From contig RPFO01000065.1 of NCBI GenBank assembly GCA_009746045.1, positions 5,469,412 through 5,531,411 on the forward strand: a DNA stretch of 62,000 bases, read 5' to 3'. Numbering within the stretch: the first letter of the stretch is position 1; each line of letters opens with the position of its first letter. The notes below the pieces were generated by a model. The model was not told the origin of the DNA. It saw nothing but the letters and a program-made list of their open reading frames with translations, and did not search any database. This document shows, piece after piece, positions 54,190 to 62,000 of this stretch. The translations under genes and the position numbers were made by a program. The stretch is from Mesostigma viride. Taxonomy: Eukaryota; Streptophyta; Mesostigmatophyceae; Mesostigmatales; Mesostigmataceae.

Positions 54190-55520
54190 TTAATTGAATT
54201 ATAGCAAGCCGAAACGAATTGCATGAGCCACGAGCCACGAGCCACGAGGTAGCCATGGCTGACGGCGGAGCTCATAACTTTCACGTTTGAGCACCGAATT
54301 TAGCCGTGAATATCACTATCGCTTCGTCTTTCTAAGGCGCACATGCTAGTATAATTTTCCGACTCTAAATTACGCAATATATGACGAGCAAACGCCCCTC
54401 GACGCAACGCAGTTTGGCGGATGCGCTCGCCTTTGACGTTGCAATGCGGCAGCTGAGGCTGCCGCTTCGCCAGATCCGGCAGGCAGCGGTGACACTAGTC
54501 GTGCACTGGTGGTCGCCCAGCAACCTCCCGGCCTCAATGCCTCGCCATCGGCATCGCCTGACCCTAAACGCGCCCGCTCAGCCGACAAAACAGGAGGGTC
54601 TTCACGCCGGCCCCTCGGAACCGCGCTTTCGGCTCAAACCTTTCCAGCTAGGTCGATGATCATGGCTGGACCAACAGGTCTCCGTCGGATGCTCTGGACT
54701 GCATCTTCTAGTAACGGGGACTACGCCTCCTCGTCACCGACGGCCATCGCTGGCACAACGTCAGCATGCATGGTTTTCGGCTCCCCCCGCCCCGTCCTCC
54801 AGCATGCCATCCTCAACTCCCTTCTCCAGCTCTCTGACGGCGAGATCTGGGCTCCATCCATCTCCGCCCCCACCCTCCGTTCCATCCTCATGGAAGCCTT
54901 CCAGCAGCTGGCACGTGACCCCCCTTGCTGCTGACGTCGCAGCAATGGGTGGCCCGGCGCTGGCTGCTGAACTTCCTCACCTCGATCACCGCCACCTCCA
55001 CTGGCTAGCTGCCATTTCCGCCTCCACTGCCGACATCAAAGCCCAGCTCGATCCTCGACCTCGACCAACCGAACGCCTTCAAGCCACCTCCACCGCCCTT
55101 GAGAGCTTGCATGACACCGCGCCCGGCCTCACCGCCCAGGCAGTGAAGGACATGGCCGCCCAGCCGGCGCCTGCTGGCCCGGCCGGCGATGCTCCCTCCA
55201 TGCCGGGCGGACTTGCTTAAGCAGCACACCACCTCCACCACCTCCACCACCTCCACCATCACGGCACAACTCAAGCAACAAGCCCTCGACCTTCGCGAGG
55301 AAGCCGACATCGCCCGGCGCAACCACAATGTCATCGTCAAGCAAGCACTTCGACCAGCCGGCAGGTGAGACCTCCACGAGCATTCTTGAGGCATTTAAGC
55401 GCGACATTTTTGCCCCCATGCTATACTTGAGCACTGGTGAGCTGGACATGTCGGCTGTCCGCCTCACCCGCGCGCGGGGGAAGCTAGGCTGGCCCGGCAC
55501 CCGTGCTCCTCACCTTTAAC
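54190..55520 (+). mobile_element. ORF1-only element, 5' part, cut by a TTAA transposon
   Basis: It begins at the 5' end with the CCACGAG/CGTGGCT repeat (about 54228-54252) and the ORF1 start ATGACGAGCAAACGC at 54380. The N-terminal frame breaks near 54660 and resumes as AILNSLLQLSDGEIWAPSIS. The linker follows (TAQAVKDMAAQPAPAGPAGD, frame 54804-55220), then the RRM start in a further frame (STGELDMSAVRLTRARGK). Homology ends at CCTTTAA (55514-55519), precisely where the 23-kb copy reads CCTTTAAGTAC, so the rest was displaced by the insertion at this TTAA. Confidence 0.7.
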
Positions 55521-55540
55521 CCCTCATTGGTCCCATTTAA
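55516..55540. mobile_element. Remnant piggyBac end between two TTAA sites
   Basis: TTAACCCCTCATTGGTCCCA followed by TTTAA. The first 16 bases resemble the TTAACCCCTAAATGGT end of the complete piggyBac downstream. It looks like a stub of an earlier element at the ORF1 TTAA. Confidence 0.5.
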
Positions 55541-57827
55541 GGGGACGGGACACCCCCGAATTTTTTGGCGCCAAAAAATTCGCGCCGGAACCGAAGGTCA
55601 CAAATTTCACGTGCACGGTGCGCGCACCCCTTGCGGAAGTGGCCATGGCGACTGCGTTCAGGCGAAACTACCACAATAGGGCAAGCGAAATGCAAAAATT
55701 TTACTCGAATCTAAAAGACGATGAGTTTATGATGTTAGTATGTGGCGGAAATCAGCTGGTTTACAATATCGCTGTTGTTTTTTTATGCCATCGGCATGGG
55801 GGGTAATCTGAATTTTTTGGTCGCGCGGAATGAAATAGAATTCATGATAGCGGCAGTAAAATCGCGGTTTTGGGGGTTGTTCTGACCGTGAAGCAGGCAT
55901 TAATACCGGTAGCATCGAATTCTAAACCCAGCTGGTGGTTTTTGCCAGATTTTCGGCCATTATCGGTAAGTAATTGTTCAGACCTGCGCAGTGCGTGTCT
56001 GACCTGTCCATGGAAGAACGGCTGTTGTTGCGCGCCTGGGCGCGGGATTTACGAGGGCAAGGTACAGATGTGTCGCGAATGTTATCTGCTATCAGTGCTT
56101 TCTTCTATGAGCTCATCGTTCGAAGTTTTTTGCGTTCTTTTTGGGCAGTTTCCGCCAGCTAGCTCGCCGTCGCTTGCCGTTGTGTTGTCGAATACTGGCA
56201 GCTTTAGATTGTTTTCGTTGATGCCGTGATCAGGGCCGCTTAAGTCGCAGCCTATAGCTCGTCGGGAAGGTATAAGGCATTTCATAAAACGTGTTGTGGC
56301 AAGGATGTTGTGCGTATGGACGCTTCTTGTTGTGTGAGAGTGACGCACCCTCTCTTCGCAGGCCGCAGCGGCATCACAGCACTCATGCGCTGAAGGGCCG
56401 CCAATTATTTATTTGCATTTTATCGTGCAGGGATGGAAGTGTTATAGTGATGATGATGTTGGAGATATTGCATTTGTGTGACTGCATGTAGATAGCAGGC
56501 ACCATTGGTTGTTTGAGCTTTCCTTTGTTATGATGATGTGATAAGACTACAATGTGCTGAGCCAACCATGGTTGACATGCATGACTGCATGCAAGCTATA
56601 TATACCATGTTCCTACTTGGTTCCTTGCCCTCCATAGTCCCAGTTTGTCATCCATGCTGGGGAGGACAGTTTAGGAGGTGTTGTTGTGTTGATTAGCTTG
56701 GTAGGCATCAACCTTACACTCTAACCTGGGAGAAACATAGGAAATGCTGCTTAGGCATGTTAGGGCTACCATCGTCAAGGCTATGCACATATTTACAAGG
56801 CTGGCCATGCTCGAGGGACGATGAAGACGTATGAGGTGCGTGGCCACCCCTTTGTACTTCATAACATATTCAGCATGGATTTGGTGCATGTTGGATGGCA
56901 TATGAAGTGGCATTGTGGTGTTACTAACTTACTGAGTGGTTCTTAGCGCCTTGTCAGGTGGTCATATAGGAAACCCATCAACTTGAGTAGTTCTTGTCAC
57001 AATGACCCCCCACATTGAGCATGCGTTGCCGTCAGCGTGCAAGAGTTAATTATGTGTGCTTTGGTCAGTTTGCAGATGTCTTTGATGAAGAAGGAGGTGC
57101 TAGTGTGGCTAAATGGTTACTCTAATTTCCTTGTAGCGTCTACATGGGTGGCCGTCTTGGAATGGTTGTAACTTGGGCAGTTCTTGTCAGAATGTCGTCA
57201 AACCTTGAACATAGGAGGTACCATATGTGCAGAGGATGGTAGTGTGTGGTTTGGCCAGTTTTCACGTGGCTTGGATGAATAAAGGGGTGTTAGTGTGGTT
57301 AAATACTGGCTAAAACCTCCCTTAGCTTCGTCATTGGTGACAACCTAAGAACGTTAATAACTGGAGCTGTGGTGGTCAGAATGACCTGAAATTTTGGGGC
57401 TGCATGTCCCCCCCTCTCTAGTATTTGGGAATATATGGTATGGCAACATTTGAAGTGTTTATGATTTGATTTATTTTTTTTTCATTAAAAAAGGACCCTT
57501 TTTGCGGGAAAATTAATAACTGGTGCATCCATGCTTATGTATTGGTCCCAATTAGGCAGACTTTCTCAAAAGTGGGGGAACTATGCGGGAATATGTGATT
57601 TGGTCCCAATATGTTTGCCCATTGTCCTAGGAAAAATGTGACTAAAATAGCGTCTTTTTCTATTTTTAGCGCGTAACCGGTGTATGGTGGGGGCTAGTAC
57701 CACCCCCAAGTGGCTGGAAAATTTTTTTTTTATCATATTTATGGTCCCCAATCATCATTGGATTTTTAGCACATGCATAGGTATGGTTTCCAGAAAAGTG
57801 CCCTTTAGGGGTGTCCCCTCCCCTTAA
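55537..57827. mobile_element. TTAA-flanked, GGGG-ended transposon (Kolobok-like), copy 2
   Basis: TTAAGGGGACGGGACACCCC at the left is matched in reverse by TTAAGGGGAGGGGACACCCC at the right. The interior is colinear with 26300-28943. Two short frames are preserved: 55646-55806 (53 codons, MATAFRRNYHNRASEMQKFY, ending HRHGG then TAA) and 56010-56162 (MEERLLLRAWARDLRGQG ... ELIVRSFLRSFW). In the other copy the first is broken and the second intact. Neither matches a family I know. The right TTAA is shared with the piggyBac that starts at 57824. Confidence 0.7.
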
Positions 57828-60800
57828 CCCCTAAATGGTCTGGCTGCCGATTTTCCGCCTAAAACTGAGTTACAGCCGACACGTCGGCACCTTCTCGGGG
57901 GACCAAATGCCGCGAAATCTATTGAGAATTAGGAAAAGCTTAGCTGAGAAGATCGAAAGTTTATAAGTTTCCTCACAGCATGGTACTAGGGTTTGCATAC
58001 TTTTGACAAAGTTTAACCCATGTTCTGGACCGTCCAAGGTGGGGGGGTACAGGGTTTTTTGGGTACTTTTGGGTGCAGTCGGTACCGACGTACGACGCAA
58101 AATTCACGTTCGCACGTGATTTTCTTGTGTGACAGCCCGTGCATGGCGGCCGCGCCCACGACCATGGCAGCCTCAGGGCGGCTCGTTAGGGGCCTTAGAG
58201 TTAGCGTTCCTGCGGTCCTGTTCGGGGCTGACTGGGCAGAGGATAAATATGGTGAAAATTATGCGAATGTGCGCATACCAGGGACAGTAACGCGGGTGAC
58301 ACGAGACAAAACGCAGGCATTTTGCTTGTTCGATGGCGATAAAAGGCCGCTCCCACTCACGAAGGACCAGGTTTTTGAGTATCTGGTGGCTGCTGACGAT
58401 GTGGGGGATGGTGCCGATGAAACTCCTGGCCCGGCAGAGGCGCGGGAGGCGACCCCTGAGGCGGATGAGGTGGAGCAGTCGGACGCTGGGTCTGAGGAGG
58501 AATACGAGGAGGAGGAGGAGGATGACGGCGAGGATGATGAGGAGGACATCGAGGAGTCTCCGGTGAAGAAGCGCAAGCGTTCACGAGCCAAGAAAGCTGC
58601 CAAGCACCCCCCCGGCGCCAGAGGATCGATGGGGGCAGAAAGAAAGGCCGCAAATCGCTGGCCGCGCGGGCACCGGATTCTGACCCGGAAGAGGAGGAAC
58701 ATCTGCAAAAGCAGTCCGATGGCGTGGAGGACATGCCTGAGCAGGATGTGGGCGATCCGGTGCTAAGCGACGATGAGCCTGCTGATGAGGGGAGTGCCTC
58801 GGATCCTGCACGAGGGTGGGTTTTGGGGGTGGGAGCACCCGACGGCCATGTGCAGTCTTTGTCGACAAACATTGCTGTCGACGTTGCCATGCCAACTCCT
58901 GAGCAGGCCAAGCTGCCTGGCGGCAACCAGACTAAGTACCAAGAGAGCCCTATCGACATCTTTGCTCTGCTGTGGACACGAGATGAGGTGCTGGGCCCAA
59001 TTGTGGAGGAGACAAACAGGTATGCCAACATGAAGCTGGCCACTCTGCCACCCCAGGCACGTGAGTGGACGCCATTGACCATCCATGAGCTGGCCAAGTG
59101 GTTGGGGATCCTGGTTACCATGGGCCTGGGGCGCCTGCCTAACGCACAGCTCTACTTCACTGACCGCAAGGTGGGCATGTCCACAGCCCCGGGCCTGCAG
59201 CACGCCATGTCATTCAAGCGTTTCCAGCAGATCACACGCTTCCTGCACTTCAGGGACAGTGCTTTCAAGCCAGCCAACACCGAGTGCCGCGAGTACCGCC
59301 TCTACCAGTTCGAGTGGCTCGAGATCCACCTCAACAAGGCGTACAAGAAGTACTGCACGCTCGGGGGAAGTGCGCCATCGACGAGCGCTGCGTGGGCACC
59401 GGCCACAAGTACTGCTGCATTCGCTGCTTCAACCCACTGAAGCCAGCCCCCTTTCACATCCTGGGGTACTCCGCGTGTGGCCACCCCAGCGGCTACCTGT
59501 GGCACTACCACACGTACGACAAGCTGCCGGAGGAGCAGCACACGGTCAAGGTGGTGCAGCTCCTGGGGGAGACCCTGCCCCACCCCATGGACGTGGCCAT
59601 GGACAGGTGGTACACCAGCCGGCCAGCCGTGGAGTGGCTGCATGAGCAGGGCCACAACGTGGTCGGCACGGTTGTGCCCAACCGCAGGGGCATCCCCTGG
59701 GCTGAGCTCAAGATGCTCATCCCCAAGGGCAAGGCACTCAAGCAGGGCTTCTACGCGTGGGCAGTGCACGAGGAGACGGGGCTGCAGGCGCTTGTGTGGA
59801 TGGACCGCAAGCTCGTGTACCTGCTGCAGAAGGGGTATGGCCTGCAGGAGGTCTTGGTGGACCGCCACGGCGGGCGTGGCAATGCGAGGGTGAACGTCCC
59901 AGCACCGTCAGCCGTCCCCAACTACTGGTCATGCTACAAAGCAGTCGACCTGTTTGACCAGCTGGCTGCAGAGTATGACGTGGGCAGGGCCCTGGTGAGC
60001 AGGGTGTGGTGGCACAGGGCCTTTGGGGCCCACCTGGTGAATGCCATCACCAATTCATACCTGCTGATGACCTTCGTCAACCGCGGCAAGTCCACCATGA
60101 CCCACTACACCTTCCTGTCCCTGCTGGCAGCCCAGCTGGGCGAGAACAAGTGGCCAGGGGCGCCTGCCCCTGTCAGGCAGCTCACCCTCACACCAACCAG
60201 GGAGGGACGGTGGGATGGCAACCACCAGCCTGAGCGCATTCCCTTCGTGATCGAGGCTGACTGCGCGGTCTGCTCCGCCACAACCACCACCGGTGCCCGC
60301 AAGCGCACAAGCTCGTGGTGCCCAGAGTGTGACATTGCTCTGTGCAGCAGCGTGGACTATCCGTGCTTCCAGATTTTCCACTCAGGCCAAGTGCCAGGGC
60401 TGGACGTGATTCCAGGGGAGTCAACCCCTGACGCCAGGCACTCCAAGAAACTCACCGAGAAGAGCGAGCCGGGGAGGACCTGGGCAGGACAAAGGCAGAC
60501 CCGCAGGACGGCAGGGCCTGGTTCCACCCTGCAAGGGGTCGCTAGGAAGGCCTGGCTGAGGCCAACTGCCCCATCAACAAGAAGAAGAAGAAGAAGTCAA
60601 CCACCCCATCATAAACTGGGTGTATTGTACGCCATAGGCAGTTTGCACACTATAGTGGCTCCTCTTGAGAGGCTTGTGTGTTGCTTATTTTAATTGTGCA
60701 TGTGTGCCCATTATCAGTTTGTAGGGCATGAACATCTGATTGCCACATGGATGAGCATGTAATGTGTTGGTGGTGTTATATGTGCATGGTGGTGTATCTC

Positions 60801-61549
60801 ACTTGTAGGCTCATCGCTCAGCCTCGTGAATGGTATATAGCCAAGCAGTGTCTCCACCCCGAGCCAGTTTATTTTACATTGCCACCTTGTGTTGCCAGTC
60901 TAGTGCACCCAGTTTGAGCTTAGATGGACAATAATTAGGTTGGGGATGTGACCTTGTCTTGTGATGAACATCGTTGCATGCCAGCGGCCCCTACTCATGG
61001 CGCTTTTATTTGCAAGCATAATAAACCATTTTATTGCATATAATGAGTCAAAACTATCAAGGAAGTTCATATTTCACGTCTATGCTATTAGTTGGGTCCC
61101 AGGACCTACAATAATGACAGCCACCCTTGAGATAGCATGTGACACGTACATGAAACAAATACTGCCGATGCATCGGCACCTTCTTGTACAGGGTGTAACT
61201 ACTGGCATACCCATCCAACCATGAACCCCAATGGCTCAAACTATTCACCAACTAATTCTCCATCATCCCTGAAGTGGCAGGTGCCTAGGTATTTTTGCCT
61301 AATTCACAACACACATTCTACCAAAAATGAAAACGCGCGTCTTGACCCCCCTGACTTTGACGGCAGTTATATATAGCCTACCCTGCATATATATGAGGTT
61401 GTGATATACCAACCCGAAGGGCACCTCATGGACGTGCTTGGCCCCCAAGGACAGCCTTTGGGTATGGGTAGGTTGGATGGCATCTGGTTTGCAAAAGTGC
61501 TGAGTTACAGCCGATGCATCGGCAGTACTTTCGCCCATTTAGGGGTTAA
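57824..61549 (+). mobile_element. piggyBac transposon with transposase gene
   Basis: TTAACCCCTAAATGG at 57824 and CCATTTAGGGGTTAA ending at 61549. Just inside each end lies a GCCGA...TCGGC palindrome next to GAGTTACAGCCGA (57867-57880 and 61504-61520), which could be transposase-binding sites; the same motif is kept in the deleted derivative at 29987-31693. The transposase coding region covers 58143-60693. About 500 bp of noncoding DNA follows it, then a 350-bp right subterminal region shared with the derivative. Length of 3.7 kb is usual for an autonomous piggyBac. Confidence 0.85.
58143..60693 (+). pseudogene. piggyBac transposase (PGBD/DDE_Tnp_1_7), two -1 frame breaks
   Basis: Three overlapping frames follow one another: 58143-about 58608, about 58609-59370 and about 59371-60693. 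The N-terminal part is acidic (YEEEEEDDGEDDEED) then basic (KKRKRSRAKK). The DDE core follows, from SPIDIFALLWTRDE through GRLPNAQLYFTDRK. Catalytic Asp candidates are AIDER (59380), AMDRWYTS (59602) and AVDLFDQL (59947). A C-terminal cysteine-rich finger lies at 60261-60380 (CAVC, CPECDIALC, CFQIFH), the domain that binds piggyBac ends. The breaks lie at a C7 run (about 58605-58611) and a G5 run (about 59363-59367); each is a -1 step. Core identity is secure; whether it is functional is not. The C-terminal tail after 60420 may also be out of frame, because another frame there ends in a Lys run and a stop. Confidence 0.85.
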
Positions 61550-62000
61550 AGCCGAAAAATCGGCTGCAAAATGCTAAATTTGCAAACCACCCCACACCCA
61601 ACCTACCAACATCCAAGGGCTGTCCTTGGGGGTCAAGCATGTCCATGAGTTGCCCTTCGGGGTGAGCTATCACAACCTAACATATCTGCAGGGTAGGCCA
61701 TAGAAAACTACCGCCAAAGTTAGGGGGGTCGAGACGCGCGTTTTCATTTTTGGTAGAATGTGCATTTTGAATTATGTTATAAGACCTAGGCACCTACCAC
61801 TTCAGGGATGATAAACAATTAGTTGCTGAACAGTTTGAGCCATTGGGGTCATCATTTGGGTGGGTATACCAGCAGTTACACCCAGTACAGCCCATAGGGG
61901 TACCGTTGGTAAAAAGCAACCAAGGGGGTAGGGGTGGGCATACTACCTACTAATACCTACTAATATGGCCCCCAACCATGCCATACAATACATTTCCCTT
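61546..62000. mobile_element. Left part of another deleted piggyBac derivative, runs off the window
   Basis: From about 61575 to the end the sequence is nearly identical to 30035-30445 of the derivative at 29987. Its tip is altered: after the shared TTAA it reads AGCCGAAAAATCGGC instead of CCCCTAAATGG. It therefore abuts the complete piggyBac at one TTAA and forms an inverted repeat with that element's right 350 bp. Confidence 0.7.

Overview
The window is nuclear DNA from a eukaryote of the green lineage. The host genes have GT-AG spliceosomal introns. They are GC-rich and sit in AT-richer, repeat-packed DNA. There is no operon structure, no rRNA or tRNA gene that I can see, and no CRISPR array. 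A divergent NAC-type transcription-factor gene points to the streptophyte side, perhaps a charophyte-grade alga. That placement is inference, not proof.

Only two host genes are convincing. At the left edge (exons from 1151 to 4601, + strand) is a TOPORS-like ubiquitin/SUMO E3 ligase whose RING-encoding 5' part is unresolved or outside the window. At 42915-47455 (- strand) is a three-exon NAC-like gene of about 1283 codons with a huge Gly/Ser/Asn-rich tail. In both genes the splice phases agree across every proposed intron.

Nearly everything else is mobile DNA, much of it nested. (1) A non-LTR retrotransposon with a C-terminal restriction-like endonuclease is almost complete at about 10778-16440. 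It carries PHD, RING and C2H2 fingers, a reverse transcriptase and a zinc-knuckle/endonuclease module. Four 5'-truncated relatives lie at 4743, 16446, 21549 and 22609, and the whole family inserts in (TA)n. (2) A second retroelement family encodes only an L1-ORF1-like RNA-binding protein and no reverse transcriptase, like mammalian HAL1. It occurs in at least eight pieces and ends in (TTAA)n tails. (3) There are many TTAA-target DNA transposons. One is a full piggyBac (57824-61549) with a three-piece transposase reading frame; others are a deleted derivative (29987-31693), further TTAACCC-ended elements, and GGGG-ended, Kolobok-like ones (26300, 38421, 55537). (4) A small hAT element (52685-54022) has a perfect 8-bp target duplication and a truncated BED-finger transposase. 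(5) A CACTA-type MITE (6851-7330) has a 3-bp duplication. (6) A transposon family with TGTC termini, 4-bp duplications and GGCCTCAATTGAGGCC palindromes (7535-9324 and 17601-21543) is one I cannot place in a superfamily.

Insertion order can be read at several points. An ORF1-only element at 6661-10708 was hit by the CACTA MITE and by the palindromic-end element. The second palindromic-end element sits between two retrotransposon copies and itself carries a TTAA element. An ORF1-only copy at 37905-41671 is split by a TTAA element, and another at 54190-55520 is cut by one. Three breaks in otherwise good transposon reading frames are all -1 steps at G or C runs. These could be real decay, slippage, or homopolymer under-calling in the assembly.
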